This document shows, piece after piece, positions 18,094 through 29,896 of a DNA stretch of 64,000 nucleotides. Below the pieces are notes generated by a model. It saw only the letters and a program-made list of their open reading frames with translations, was not told where the DNA came from and did not search any database. Position numbers and translations under genes: made by a program. Location of the stretch: the NCBI RefSeq assembly GCF_010977575.1, contig NZ_CP048812.1:2604001-2668000 (forward strand), in the 5' to 3' direction. Within the stretch, counting starts at the first letter, position 1, and the number at the start of each line of letters is the position of its first letter. The DNA comes from Halomonas socia (GTDB taxonomy: Bacteria; Pseudomonadota; Gammaproteobacteria; Pseudomonadales; Halomonadaceae).

Positions 18094-19176
18094 ATGTCAC
18101 AGGGAAAAAGAGGGGGACCAGCGACGAGGGTGCTGGGCATCGTGCTACTACTTGCAGGCTGCGACTCGGCGCCGGGCGCCAGGGGCGAGGCCGGCGAGAC
18201 GCTTGATACTCGGCCTATGGTGCGTGTCGCCCAGGTGCGCAACGGCTCCGTCGTTGAGAGGATGCGCTTCCCCGGTGTGGTGCAGGCAATGGATCGGGTC
18301 GCGCCGGCATTCCTGCATGCCGGCGTGCTCAGCGAGCGCCTGGTGGAGCGTGGCCAGCGTGTCGAGCAGGGCGAGCTCCTGGCACGGCTGCATAACCCGG
18401 CGCTAGAGCCTGCCCTGGCGGGTGCCGAGGGGCGGGTCAAGGAGCTTGACGCCCATCTGGCCAGGCTGGAAAGGGATGTCGAGCGGGCTCGGGTGCTGCG
18501 CGAGCGGAACCTGGTCGCTGAGGAGGAGCTGGATCGGCTGGTTGCGGAACGGCAGGCCACCGCCCAGGTCCGGGAGCAGGCAGTGGCTGCCCGTGCCGAT
18601 GCCGGAGCCCAGGTCGAGGAGATGACGCTGCGGGCGCCGTTCGCCGCCAACGTGGCCGACCTGCTCATCGAGCCGGGTGACTTCGTGGCCGCCGGCGAGC
18701 CGGTGCTGGCGCTTTCCGGTATCGATGGCGTGGAGGTGGTGATTCGCGTCCCGGTGACGCTTGGCGCCCGGCTGACCGCGGGGATGACGGCTCAGGTGTC
18801 GCCGACGCTGCAGGAAGGCCGCTTTCAGGGAAGGATCAGCAGCGTGGGGAGAGCGGGTTCGGCACTGGTGCCGGTGGTGATCGAACTCGAACCGGATCCG
18901 AGCCTGGTCCCGGGGGAATCGGTGCAGGTATATCTTTCCGTTCCCACGCAGCCATCGCTGCAGGTACCGCTTGCGGCGGTGCAGGACCCCGGCGGGCACG
19001 CGCCCTACGTCCTTGCCCTCACTGATGAGGAGAGCGTGCGGCGGGTGGCGGTGGCGCCGGGACGGCTGGAAAACGACTGGGTGACGATCTCGGCCCCGCT
19101 CTTTCTCGGCGATCGGGTGGTCACTGCTGGCCAGGGGCGTCTCCAGCAAGGCGATAGCGTGCGGGTGCTGCCATGA
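18094..19176 (+). CDS. RND efflux periplasmic adaptor lipoprotein
   Basis: The 360-residue protein starts with a lipoprotein signal (lipobox LLAGC, Cys23), so it is anchored in the membrane on the periplasmic side. It has the membrane-fusion-protein order: a lipoyl-like half (RVAPAFLHAGVLSERLVERGQRVEQGELLARL), a helical hairpin (about residues 110-165, with repeated E/A/R), the second lipoyl half (LRAPFAANVADLLIEPGDFVAAGEPV) and beta-barrel domains. It links the inner-membrane pump to an outer-membrane channel. No TolC-like gene is present here, so a shared channel encoded elsewhere is required. It overlaps the pump gene by four bases. Confidence 0.92.
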   Translation: MSQGKRGGPATRVLGIVLLLAGCDSAPGARGEAGETLDTRPMVRVAQVRNGSVVERMRFPGVVQAMDRVAPAFLHAGVLSERLVERGQRVEQGELLARLHNPALEPALAGAEGRVKELDAHLARLERDVERARVLRERNLVAEEELDRLVAERQATAQVREQAVAARADAGAQVEEMTLRAPFAANVADLLIEPGDFVAAGEPVLALSGIDGVEVVIRVPVTLGARLTAGMTAQVSPTLQEGRFQGRISSVGRAGSALVPVVIELEPDPSLVPGESVQVYLSVPTQPSLQVPLAAVQDPGGHAPYVLALTDEESVRRVAVAPGRLENDWVTISAPLFLGDRVVTAGQGRLQQGDSVRVLP

Positions 19177-22175
19177 AGTGGCTGCATGCGACGCTGCACT
19201 TCAAGCGCCTGGTGCTGACCGTGACGGCACTGCTGGCGCTGATCGGACTGACCGCCTGGCTGGCCATGGATCGCCAGGAGGACCCCTTCTTTCCCTATCG
19301 CTTCGGTCAGGTGCTGGTGCCTTATCCGGGGGCCGAGCCGGAGCAGGTCGAACGCCTAGTGCTCAACACCCTGGAAGAGGAGCTGGCCCAGGTCGAGGAG
19401 GTCAATGAGCTCATCGGCACGGCGCGGCTGGGGGTGGCGCATGTCAACATCGAGATGCACGAGCATGTCTATGACACCGATGCTGCCTGGGAGCAGATCC
19501 GCATTGCCGTCAATCGGGCGGCGCGCAAGTTTCCCGATGGGGTAGGTGACGCTGAGATCAGCGATCGGGACTCCGACGCCCACGGCATCGTGCTGTCGGT
19601 AACCGGCTCCGAGGACCTGTTGGAACTGCGTGAGGCGGCCGAGCGGCTGCGGCGGGACCTGTTCCGTCTCAAGGGGATTGCGCGCATCGACCTGCTTGCC
19701 GATCCCGGGCAGCAGGTCATCGTCAGTTGGGACGATGCGCAAGCGGCGCTGACCGGGCTCGATGCCCAGGGGGTGGGCGATCAGTTGGCTGCCCGCAACC
19801 TGACTTCCGCGGGAGGCAGCCTCTCCAGCGGCGGGCGCTCGGTGGTGCTCGATCCGGTGACGGAGTTCGCCAACCTTGATGAACTGGCCGCGACCCCGAT
19901 TCGCACGCGGCGTGGGGACACCTTGCCGCTGGGTGAGCTGGCCGACGTTCGCCTGTCGCCACGGGAGCCCACCACCGAGCGCATCTGGCATGACGGCGAG
20001 CCGGCCGTGGCGCTGGGCATCATTCTCTCCAACGAGCGGGTCAATGCCGTCCGTTTCGGCGAATCCCTGCGCACGCTGCTCGACGAGGTGCGCCCCGCCT
20101 ATGCGCCGCTGCAGATCCGGGAGATGTTCTATCAGCCCCGCTGGGTGGAGCAGCGGCTGGCCGAGCTCGGTGTCTCGCTGCTGCTGGGCATTGCCATTCT
20201 CGGCGCCCTGTTGTTCCTCACCATGGGCCTGAGGCTGGGATTCGCGGTGATACTGATCGTGCCGCTGGTGACCTTTTCGGCCCTGGCCATCTATGCCATG
20301 GGCGGCGGCATCCTGCACCAGATCGCCGTGGCGGGCATGGTGATCGCGCTGGGTATGCTGGTGGACAATGCCATCGTCATGGTCGAGAACCTGCAGTGGC
20401 ATCGCGATCAGGGGCTCTCGGCGCCGGAAGCCGTGTCGCGCTCGGTACGGGAACTCGCCGCACCGCTGTTGGCGGCGACCGGCACCACCCTGGCCGCCTT
20501 CGTGCCGCTACTGCTCTCCAGTGGTAATACCGCCGACTTCACCCGGGCGATTCCGGTGATGGTGATGCTGACCCTGGTGGTCAGCTATCTCTACGCGATC
20601 TTCGTCACCCCCGTCTTCGCCGCCGCCATTCTCAAGCCCGGCGGTGGTTCGCAGCGACGCAGCCTGTCAGGCACCGGTCGGCGGATCGGGCGCTTCGCCG
20701 TTCGCTGGCCCGGCGGCATACTCGCGGGTGCCGTGGCGCTGCTGGTGGGGGCGATGGCCATGGTGCCGCTACTCAACCATGACTTCTTTCCCGATACGGA
20801 CCGCAACCAGCTGGTCATCGACCTGCACTTCGCCGAGGGCACGCATCTCGACTACACCGCCCATGAGGCGCGCGTGCTGGCCGCGGACCTGCGTGAGCGG
20901 CCGGCGGTGACCGGCGTACACCTCTTTGCCGGTTTCAGCGGTCCACGATTCTATTACAATCTGGTCGAGCAGCCCCGTCAGACGCATCTGGCGCGGCTGG
21001 TCGTCGAGGCGGAGCATGCCGACGATCTGGCCCCGCTGATGGCGTGGGTGCGGGCCGTCACCCTGGAGCGCCTGCCGGAGGCCGCTGTGGTCGCGCGACG
21101 CCTGGGGCAGGGGCCTCCCGTCACGGCCCCCATCGAGATTCGCGTCTTCGCCGAAGAGCGCAGCCGGCTCGCCGAGGGCACGGAGCGTATCCTGGCGCTG
21201 GTCCGCGGTACCGAGGGCGCACGCGATGCGCGGCATACCCTGGGCGAAGGGCTGCCTACGCTGCGCTTGGACGTGGACGATGCCCGTGCCGGCGAGTTCG
21301 GCCTGTCGCGACGCGAGGTCGCCATGGCGGTGGCGGGTGCCAGCCGCGGCATCGAGGTGAGCACCTGGCGCGCCGAGCGCGACCCCGCGCCGCTGCTGAT
21401 TCGTTCGCCGGAAGGCGAGCGTTTCCCGCTGTCCGCTCTCGAAGGGCTGCGCCTGGCGACTGGCAATGGCGACGCAGTGCCCCTCGGCGAGGTCGCTTCC
21501 CTGCGCACGACATGGCAGCCAGCGGTGATCCAGCATCGTGGCCTGCGCCGCATGACCACCGTGCTGGCCGAGGTGGCCGATGGCCAGACCTACGCCGGCG
21601 TGCTGAACGGGCTGCTGCCGCAGCTGGCAGAACTCGATCTGCCCGAGGGTGTGAGCTATGTGGTGGGAGGGGCAGCCGAGTCGGCGGGGGACGCCAATAC
21701 GGCGCTGTTCCAGACCCTGCCGTTCGGCGTCCTGTTGCTGATCGTCTTCCTGCTGGCGCAGTTCAACTCCTTTCGCCAGCTGGGCATCGTATTGACCACC
21801 GTGCCGCTGGCGGCCATCGGCGTGATCCCCGGCCTGTGGCTGACCGGGCAGCCGTTCGGCTTCACTGCCATGCTGGGCGTCGTCGCCCTGGTCGGCATCG
21901 TGGTCAACAATGCCATCGTGCTGATCGACGTGATGAATGCCAATCGCCGGCAGGGCATGCCCCTGGACGATGCGGTTGTCGGGGCGGTCGCCCGGCGTAC
22001 CCGGCCGGTGCTGCTCACCACCGCCACCACCGTCGCCGGCCTGGTACCCCTGACCCTCACCCAGTCGACGCTGTGGCCGCCCATGGCCTGGGCGATCATC
22101 TCCGGGCTCGTTGCCTCGACCCTACTAACGCTACTGGTGATCCCGTCGCTCTATCGACTGGTCATGAAGTGGTGA
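19173..22175 (+). CDS. RND family efflux permease (AcrB/AcrF superfamily)
   Basis: The 1000-residue protein has the duplicated RND architecture: a first membrane helix, a large periplasmic loop, a cluster of helices (about residues 330-500), then a second half of the same layout. The proton-relay helix TM4 reads GMLVDNAIVMVENL, so the first Asp (Asp398) is kept but the second Asp of AcrB (Asp408) is Asn. The matching helix of the second half reads VVNNAIVLIDVMN and lacks the AcrB Lys940 equivalent. These features fit a divergent drug or solvent pump subgroup rather than AcrB itself. The cargo cannot be predicted. Confidence 0.92.
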   Translation: MKWLHATLHFKRLVLTVTALLALIGLTAWLAMDRQEDPFFPYRFGQVLVPYPGAEPEQVERLVLNTLEEELAQVEEVNELIGTARLGVAHVNIEMHEHVYDTDAAWEQIRIAVNRAARKFPDGVGDAEISDRDSDAHGIVLSVTGSEDLLELREAAERLRRDLFRLKGIARIDLLADPGQQVIVSWDDAQAALTGLDAQGVGDQLAARNLTSAGGSLSSGGRSVVLDPVTEFANLDELAATPIRTRRGDTLPLGELADVRLSPREPTTERIWHDGEPAVALGIILSNERVNAVRFGESLRTLLDEVRPAYAPLQIREMFYQPRWVEQRLAELGVSLLLGIAILGALLFLTMGLRLGFAVILIVPLVTFSALAIYAMGGGILHQIAVAGMVIALGMLVDNAIVMVENLQWHRDQGLSAPEAVSRSVRELAAPLLAATGTTLAAFVPLLLSSGNTADFTRAIPVMVMLTLVVSYLYAIFVTPVFAAAILKPGGGSQRRSLSGTGRRIGRFAVRWPGGILAGAVALLVGAMAMVPLLNHDFFPDTDRNQLVIDLHFAEGTHLDYTAHEARVLAADLRERPAVTGVHLFAGFSGPRFYYNLVEQPRQTHLARLVVEAEHADDLAPLMAWVRAVTLERLPEAAVVARRLGQGPPVTAPIEIRVFAEERSRLAEGTERILALVRGTEGARDARHTLGEGLPTLRLDVDDARAGEFGLSRREVAMAVAGASRGIEVSTWRAERDPAPLLIRSPEGERFPLSALEGLRLATGNGDAVPLGEVASLRTTWQPAVIQHRGLRRMTTVLAEVADGQTYAGVLNGLLPQLAELDLPEGVSYVVGGAAESAGDANTALFQTLPFGVLLLIVFLLAQFNSFRQLGIVLTTVPLAAIGVIPGLWLTGQPFGFTAMLGVVALVGIVVNNAIVLIDVMNANRRQGMPLDDAVVGAVARRTRPVLLTTATTVAGLVPLTLTQSTLWPPMAWAIISGLVASTLLTLLVIPSLYRLVMKW

Positions 22176-22193
22176 GCTCAGGGGGCGCGGGTG

Positions 22194-22643
22194 CTAGCGT
22201 TCCTGAATCACATCCATCGGAAACACCCGGCCGCTGCGCGCATCGCGGATGCGGCGCATCACCAACGGGCTCCTCAGCCGCCCGGCGCGCTCCAGGTCCT
22301 CGATCTCGTCGAAGGTCAGCCAGTGGATGGCCAGCACGTCGCGGTCGAGCTCGTTACCGAGGTGGGCCAGCGCCATGCCCACGTAGCCGTGGCTATGGAA
22401 GGTCACGCCGTCCGGGGCGTGATAGACGTAGAGCCCCAGGTAGTCGGTAATGCCGACCCGCCAGGCGGTCTCTTCGCGGACCTCGCGCTCGGCCGCCTCG
22501 AGCAGCCGTTCATCGGGCTCGAGGTGGCCAGCGGGCTGGTTGAACAGAGTGAAGGGGCCGCCGCGGTCCTCCTCGACCAGCAGGTAGCGCCCGGCGCGTT
22601 CGACCACGGTGGCAACCGTGACGCGGGGAGACCAAGATTTCAT
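22194..22643 (-). CDS. nudJ: Nudix phosphatase NudJ
   Basis: The 149-residue protein carries a Nudix box, seen as GHLEPDERLLEAAEREVREETAW, where the conserved REVREE residues bind Mg2+. E. coli NudJ (YmfB) hydrolyses nucleoside di- and triphosphates and HMP-PP. FNQPAGHLE and YVYHAPDGVTFHSHGYVG are close to the NudJ subfamily. It overlaps rluE by four bases (ATGA) and so is co-translated with it, as in E. coli. Its convergent neighbour is the RND pump gene. Confidence 0.92.
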   Translation of the reverse strand: MKSWSPRVTVATVVERAGRYLLVEEDRGGPFTLFNQPAGHLEPDERLLEAAEREVREETAWRVGITDYLGLYVYHAPDGVTFHSHGYVGMALAHLGNELDRDVLAIHWLTFDEIEDLERAGRLRSPLVMRRIRDARSGRVFPMDVIQER

Positions 22644-23236
22644 CGTGAGCGCCTCTGTGGGGAGTGGTGCGGTTTGGCCGTGCGGCGGGCCGGCGCATGC
22701 AGGGTTTCGCGGCGCCATTCGCCGGGGCCCAGGCTGCCGAGGCGCCAGGCGCCGATGGCCACGCGCACCAGGCGCAGGGTGGGATGGCCGACATGGGCGG
22801 TCATGCGCCGCACCTGGCGGTTGCGGCCTTCGCTGATGGTCAGTTCCAGCCAGCGGGTGTGCGGGTGGCGCCTGGGGTCCAGCGGCGGCTGGCGCTCGGG
22901 CAGCTCGCTGGTCGCCAGGCGGCGCACCTTGGCCGGCTGGGTGGCGCCATCCTTGAGCGGCACGCCACGGCGCAGCGCCTGCAGCGCGGCATCGTCGGGC
23001 TCGCCTTCGACCAGCACCCGGTAGGTCTTGGGCTGCTTGTGGCGCGGGTGGCTGATGCGATGGATCAGCGCACCATCGTCGCTGAGCAGCAGCAGGCCCT
23101 CGGAGTCGTAGTCGAGGCGTCCGGCAGCGTACACCCCGGGAACATCGAGGTAGTCGGCCAGGGTCGCACGGCCCTCGCGATCGGTGAACTGCGAGAGCAC
23201 CTGATAGGGCTTGTGCAAGAGATACAGGGTGCTCAT
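22640..23236 (-). CDS. rluE: 23S rRNA pseudouridine(2457) synthase RluE
   Basis: The 198-residue protein belongs to the RsuA/RluB/E/F pseudouridine synthases. The catalytic Asp is in GRLDYDSEGLLLL, and further family motifs are PKTYRVLVEG and EGRNRQVRRM. It has no S4 domain, which agrees with RluE rather than RluB or RluF. It modifies U2457 of 23S rRNA in E. coli. Its position between nudJ and icd matches E. coli exactly. The C-terminal tail is Arg-rich. Confidence 0.93.
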   Translation of the reverse strand: MSTLYLLHKPYQVLSQFTDREGRATLADYLDVPGVYAAGRLDYDSEGLLLLSDDGALIHRISHPRHKQPKTYRVLVEGEPDDAALQALRRGVPLKDGATQPAKVRRLATSELPERQPPLDPRRHPHTRWLELTISEGRNRQVRRMTAHVGHPTLRLVRVAIGAWRLGSLGPGEWRRETLHAPARRTAKPHHSPQRRSR

Positions 23237-23306
23237 GGGGCTCCGTCATCAAGAGTAAATCGTGTCGCGCCATTGCGGGATCGTACGGCGCCTGGCGGCG
23301 GGGTAG

Positions 23307-25712
<2,406 letters not shown>

Positions 25713-25738
25713 TCACCACGCGCTCTGCGAGGCTCAGG

Positions 25739-25770
25739 GCCCTCGTCCGCCAGGCGGGCGGGGGCTTTTT
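25739..25770 (+). terminator. Rho-independent terminator of icd
   Basis: A GC-rich hairpin formed by CCCTCGTCCGCC and GGCGGGCGGGGG, with small mismatches, is followed directly by six T. It lies about 30 bases after the icd stop. Confidence 0.85.
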
Positions 25771-25906
25771 TACCTGGGGCGCTGGCCCGGGCCCTTGCAA
25801 GAGGCGTGCTGGGGACGCATTTATCACTTAGTACTGAACCCGCTGCCGCGAATGGCGTCGAAAGAGCGTGACGCCGGCGGTGAGCAGACGCTATCGATGG
25901 ACATGA

Positions 25907-26302
25907 ATGGTTATGGTTGAACACGATGAGTCCGTGCCGATGGGTGCCGCCGATCGTGCCCCTACGCTGGGCATGACGAAGCCGCCGGAGCCGGATCAGG
26001 AAGATGATGGCAATCTGGCGGTCAAGCCGGCCGACCCGGAGCTGGCCAAGCCGCCAATGTACAAGGTGGTGCTGCACAACGACGACTTCACACCGATGGA
26101 GTTCGTGGTCGAGGTGCTGCAGACCTTCTTTCATTTCGAGAGCGAGAAAGCCGTACAGGTGATGCTGGCGGTGCATACTCAGGGCAAGGCGACCTGCGGG
26201 ATCTTCACCCGCGATATCGCCGAGACCAAGAGTCATCAGGTCAATGAGTATGCCCGCGAGTGTCAGCACCCGCTGCTGTGCGACATCGATGCGGCGGATT
26301 GA
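25907..26302 (+). CDS. clpS: ATP-dependent Clp protease adaptor ClpS
   Basis: ClpS recognises proteins with destabilising N-terminal residues (Leu, Phe, Tyr, Trp) and hands them to ClpAP. The core is recognisable from [20 protein letters not shown], with the N-end pocket residues in HNDDFT, to [18 protein letters not shown]. At 131 residues it is longer than E. coli ClpS (106) because of an acidic, probably disordered N-terminus. The start is uncertain: ATG codons at 25907, 25913 and 25973 are in frame and none has a strong ribosome binding site. clpA follows 144 bases downstream. Confidence 0.95.
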   Translation: MVMVEHDESVPMGAADRAPTLGMTKPPEPDQEDDGNLAVKPADPELAKPPMYKVVLHNDDFTPMEFVVEVLQTFFHFESEKAVQVMLAVHTQGKATCGIFTRDIAETKSHQVNEYARECQHPLLCDIDAAD

Positions 26303-26446
26303 GTGCATACGCAATCGGTCGTTTGCACGCTGCGACCGGCAAGCGTTGGAACATCGAGCTTGCGAAACCCATGAATGTGCCCGATGGTGAGAATGCGGCC
26401 GAGAAATTTGCCGACGTAAGCCCGAGGCGGCGAGAAGGGGACTGCC

Positions 26447-28723
26447 ATGCTGAGCAAAGAACTTGAACTGACCCTGAACACGGCCTTTACCGTGGCCCGC
26501 TCCAAGCGCCACGAGTTCATGACCGTGGAGCATCTGCTGCTGGCTCTGCTGGACAACGCCTCTGCGGCAGACGTGCTACGAGCCTGCGGGGCCAACCTCG
26601 AAAAGCTGCGCTCCGACCTGCAGGATTTCATCAATTCCACCACGCCGCTGATTCCCGAGGATCAGGTCGACCGCGAAACACAGCCAACGCTGGGCTTCCA
26701 GCGCGTGCTGCAGCGCGCCGTCTTCCACGTGCAGTCCTCCGGCAAGAGCGAGGTCACCGGAGCCAATGTGCTGGTGGCGATCTTCTCCGAGCAGGAGAGC
26801 CAGGCGGTCTACTTTCTCAAGCAGCAGAACGTGGCGCGGGTGGATGCCGTCAACTACATCGCCCACGGTATCTCCAAGGTCTCGGGGCATACCCAGAACC
26901 CGTCGTCGGCACCGTCATCGGATGCCGAAGAGGCCGAGGAGGGCGGCAGCGAAGGGGCCGCGCACCCGCTTACCGGCTATGCCACCAACCTCAACGAGCA
27001 GGCGCGGCTGGGCAAGATCGATCCGCTGATCGGCCGCGACCACGAGCTCGAGCGGGTGGTGCAGATCCTTGCCCGGCGGCGCAAGAACAATCCGCTGCTG
27101 GTGGGTGAGGCCGGGGTCGGCAAGACCGCCATCGCCGAAGGCCTGGCCAAGCGTGTCGTCGAGGAGGAGGTCCCCGACGTGATCGCCGATGCGGTGGTCT
27201 ACTCGCTGGACATGGGCGCGCTGCTGGCCGGTACCAAGTACCGCGGCGACTTCGAGAAGCGCCTCAAGAGCCTGCTGGCCGAGCTCAAGAAGCAGCCCAA
27301 CGCGATCCTGTTCATCGACGAGATCCACACCGTGATCGGCGCCGGCGCGGCATCCGGTGGCGTCATGGACGCCTCCAACCTGCTCAAGCCGATGCTCTCG
27401 TCGGGCGAGCTGCGCTGTATCGGCTCGACCACCTTCCAGGAGTTCCGTGGCATCTTCGAGAAGGATCGTGCCCTGGCCCGGCGCTTCCAGAAGGTCGACG
27501 TCATGGCGCCCTCGGTAGAGGACACCATCCGCATTCTCAAGGGCCTGCGTGGGCGCTTCGAGGAACACCACAAGCTCAAGTACACCGACGGCGCGCTGGA
27601 GAGCGCCGCACGCCTGGCGGATCGCTACATCAACGATCGCCACCTGCCCGACAAGGCCATCGACGTGATCGACGAGGCTGGTGCGCATCAGCGCCTGCTG
27701 CCGCCGGAAGTGCGGGTCGATGCCATCGACGTCGACCAGGTCGAGGCGGTGGTCGCCTCGATCGCGCGGATTCCGCCGAAGAGCGTCTCCAGCTCCGACC
27801 GCAAGCTGCTCTCCAACCTCGAGCGCGACCTCAAGATGCTGGTGTTCGGCCAGGACGAGGCGATCACCAGCCTGTCGGCGGCGATCAAGCTGTCGCGGGC
27901 CGGCCTCAAGTCGCCGGACAAGCCGGTGGGCAGCTTCCTGTTCTCCGGCCCCACCGGGGTCGGCAAGACCGAGGTGGCCAAGCAGCTGGCCTCGTTGATG
28001 GGCATTGAGCTGGTGCGTTTCGACATGTCCGAGTACATGGAGCGCCACACCGTGTCGCGGCTGATCGGCGCGCCTCCCGGCTACGTTGGCTACGACCAGG
28101 GCGGGCTGCTCACCGAGGCGATCACCAAGCAGCCGCACTGCGTGCTGCTGCTCGACGAGATCGAGAAGGCGCACCCCGAGGTCTTCAACCTGCTGCTGCA
28201 GGTGATGGATCACGGCCGCCTGACCGACAACAACGGCCGCGAGGCGGACTTCCGCCACGTGATCCTGATCATGACCTCGAATGCCGGTGCCGAGCAGATC
28301 GCACGGCGCTCGATCGGCTTCCAGACCCAGGATCACTCCACCGACGGCATGGAAGTGATTCGCAAGACCTTCACCCCCGAGTTCCGCAATCGTCTCGACG
28401 GCATCATCCAGTTCCATGGCCTGATGCCCGAGGTGGTGCGCAACGTGGTCGACAAGTTCCTGGTCGAACTGCAGGCACAGCTCGACGAGAAGCGCGTGCA
28501 GCTCGACGTCGACGAGGCGGCGCGCAGTTGGCTTGCCGAGCAGGGCTATGATCCGGAGATGGGCGCGCGGCCGATGGCGCGGCTGATTCAGGACAAGCTC
28601 AAGAAGCCGCTGGCCGAGATGATCCTGTTCGGTGAGCTCTCCGAACACGGCGGCGTGGTCCACGTCAGCGTCGAGGAGGGGGACGACGAGTTGCGGCTGG
28701 AAACCGAGGCCGAGCTGGCCTGA
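26447..28723 (+). CDS. clpA: ATP-dependent Clp protease ATPase subunit ClpA
   Basis: ClpA is the hexameric unfoldase that feeds substrates to ClpP. The 758-residue protein has the N-domain that docks ClpS ([13 protein letters not shown]... [17 protein letters not shown]-like), an acidic linker near residues 155-170, AAA-1 with Walker [14 protein letters not shown] and AAA-2 with [18 protein letters not shown] and [17 protein letters not shown] are the Walker B regions. GRNLDG-like [14 protein letters not shown] near the C-terminus is typical of ClpA. The order clpS-clpA is conserved in Proteobacteria. Confidence 0.97.
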   Translation: MLSKELELTLNTAFTVARSKRHEFMTVEHLLLALLDNASAADVLRACGANLEKLRSDLQDFINSTTPLIPEDQVDRETQPTLGFQRVLQRAVFHVQSSGKSEVTGANVLVAIFSEQESQAVYFLKQQNVARVDAVNYIAHGISKVSGHTQNPSSAPSSDAEEAEEGGSEGAAHPLTGYATNLNEQARLGKIDPLIGRDHELERVVQILARRRKNNPLLVGEAGVGKTAIAEGLAKRVVEEEVPDVIADAVVYSLDMGALLAGTKYRGDFEKRLKSLLAELKKQPNAILFIDEIHTVIGAGAASGGVMDASNLLKPMLSSGELRCIGSTTFQEFRGIFEKDRALARRFQKVDVMAPSVEDTIRILKGLRGRFEEHHKLKYTDGALESAARLADRYINDRHLPDKAIDVIDEAGAHQRLLPPEVRVDAIDVDQVEAVVASIARIPPKSVSSSDRKLLSNLERDLKMLVFGQDEAITSLSAAIKLSRAGLKSPDKPVGSFLFSGPTGVGKTEVAKQLASLMGIELVRFDMSEYMERHTVSRLIGAPPGYVGYDQGGLLTEAITKQPHCVLLLDEIEKAHPEVFNLLLQVMDHGRLTDNNGREADFRHVILIMTSNAGAEQIARRSIGFQTQDHSTDGMEVIRKTFTPEFRNRLDGIIQFHGLMPEVVRNVVDKFLVELQAQLDEKRVQLDVDEAARSWLAEQGYDPEMGARPMARLIQDKLKKPLAEMILFGELSEHGGVVHVSVEEGDDELRLETEAELA

Positions 28724-28730
28724 TCGAAGC

Positions 28731-28752
28731 GCGACCGGTGCATGCCGGTCGC
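28731..28752. terminator. Hairpin after clpA
   Basis: Perfect eight-base arms (GCGACCGG/CCGGTCGC) enclose TGCATG, seven bases after the clpA stop. There is no T run, so termination efficiency is uncertain. Confidence 0.5.
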
Positions 28753-28846
28753 AGCCACTCGCACACCGGCGCCCTGTCACATGACGGGGCGTCGCGCGTT
28801 ATGGGGCTGCGGTTCGGGGGCTGGCGGCTGGTGGCAGGGCGCGGGC

Positions 28847-29065
28847 TTAGCGGGAGCGGTAGACGATGCGGCCCTTGGACAGGTCGTAGGGCGTCAGCTC
28901 GACCTTGACCTTGTCGCCGGTCAGGATGCGGATGTAGTTCTTGCGCATCTTGCCGGAGATGTGCGCGGTGACCACGTGGCCGTTTTCCAGCTCGACGCGG
29001 AACATGGTGTTGGGAAGGGTATCGACGACGACGCCTTCCATTTCGATATGGTCTTCACGTGCCAT
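28847..29065 (-). CDS. infA: Translation initiation factor IF-1
   Basis: The 72-residue protein is a single S1/OB-fold domain with the invariant IF-1 sequence ([19 protein letters not shown], then [11 protein letters not shown] and [13 protein letters not shown]). It binds the ribosomal A site during initiation. It is convergent with clpA and lies 93 bases beyond bpt, the same neighbourhood as in E. coli (clpA-infA-aat). Its length is exactly that of the family. Confidence 0.98.
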   Translation of the reverse strand: MAREDHIEMEGVVVDTLPNTMFRVELENGHVVTAHISGKMRKNYIRILTGDKVKVELTPYDLSKGRIVYRSR

Positions 29066-29158
29066 ATTAGGCGGTTCCTCGTAATGGTGCGCTTGGTGTT
29101 GGTCAACAAGATAGCGCGATATTGTGCCGCAAGCCGCCCTTCAAGGCAAAAAAGCCGC

Positions 29159-29896
29159 TCATAGCGGAATTTCGCGTCGCCAGTGGCGGCCGTGCAAGTA
29201 CTCCAGCGGTTGAAAGCTGCGCTTGTAGTTCATCTTGCGGCATTCGCGAATCCAGTAGCCGAGGTAGACGTGGGGGAGCTCGCGGCGACGTGCCAGCTCG
29301 ACCAGGCTGAGCACCGCATAGCTGCCCAGCGAGCGCCGCTCGAAGGCCGGGTCGGGATCGAAGAAGGTGTAGATCGCCGACACCCCGTGCCCCAGCAGGT
29401 CGATGGCCGCGACCGCCACCAGGCGCCCCTCGAGGCGAAACTCGAGCAGTCGCGCATAGGGGTGGTCCAGGGTCAGGAAGGTGCGGTACTGCTCGTGGCT
29501 GGGCGGGTACATGTCGCCGTCGGCGTGGCGCTCGCGAATATAGCGCGAGTAGAGGCCGTAGTGCTCGGCGTCGAAGCGCGCCGGACGCTCGTGCAGGGTC
29601 AGGTCGGCGTTGCGCCGCTGCAGCTTGCGCTGGCTGCGGTTGGGGGTGAAGTCGGCGACCGGGATGCGCACCGAGACGCAGGCGTTGCAGGCATCGCAGT
29701 GGGGCCGGTAGAGATGCCGTCCGCTGCGCCGAAAACCGAGCAGGGCCAGGGCATCGTAGACGCCCTGGCCGGGGGACTCCTGGGGGTCGAGAAACAGCGT
29801 GGTGGCCTCGCGTTTCTCGAGATAGCTGCAGGCATGCGGGACCGTCAGAAAGAAGCGGAGATCCCGCGTCGGCTGCCGAGGCGTGTTACTGCTCAC
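29159..29896 (-). CDS. bpt: Aspartate/glutamate leucyltransferase Bpt (ATE-type)
   Basis: Bpt attaches leucine from Leu-tRNA to proteins starting with Asp or Glu, creating ClpS substrates. The 245-residue protein has the ATE fold: the N-terminal Cys-containing motif HACSYLEKREA and the CDACNACV cluster, then the conserved FTPNRSQRKLQRRN and the C-terminal YLGYWIRECRKMNYK region. The start is a GTG overlapping the end of aat by 11 bases; the longest frame would add 19 residues of shadow sequence. E. coli lacks bpt, so this locus carries a more complete N-degron set. Confidence 0.94.
   Translation of the reverse strand: MSSNTPRQPTRDLRFFLTVPHACSYLEKREATTLFLDPQESPGQGVYDALALLGFRRSGRHLYRPHCDACNACVSVRIPVADFTPNRSQRKLQRRNADLTLHERPARFDAEHYGLYSRYIRERHADGDMYPPSHEQYRTFLTLDHPYARLLEFRLEGRLVAVAAIDLLGHGVSAIYTFFDPDPAFERRSLGSYAVLSLVELARRRELPHVYLGYWIRECRKMNYKRSFQPLEYLHGRHWRREIPL

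Noticed and set aside
26915-28780. Leftward open frame of 621 codons opposite clpA
   Set aside because: It is antisense shadow sequence with low-complexity composition. ClpA on the other strand has complete AAA+ motifs.
28753-29158. A tRNA-Ser gene (serW) expected near infA by comparison with E. coli
   Set aside because: No cloverleaf or tRNA arm motifs were found between clpA and aat; the intervals are filled by infA, bpt and short spacers.
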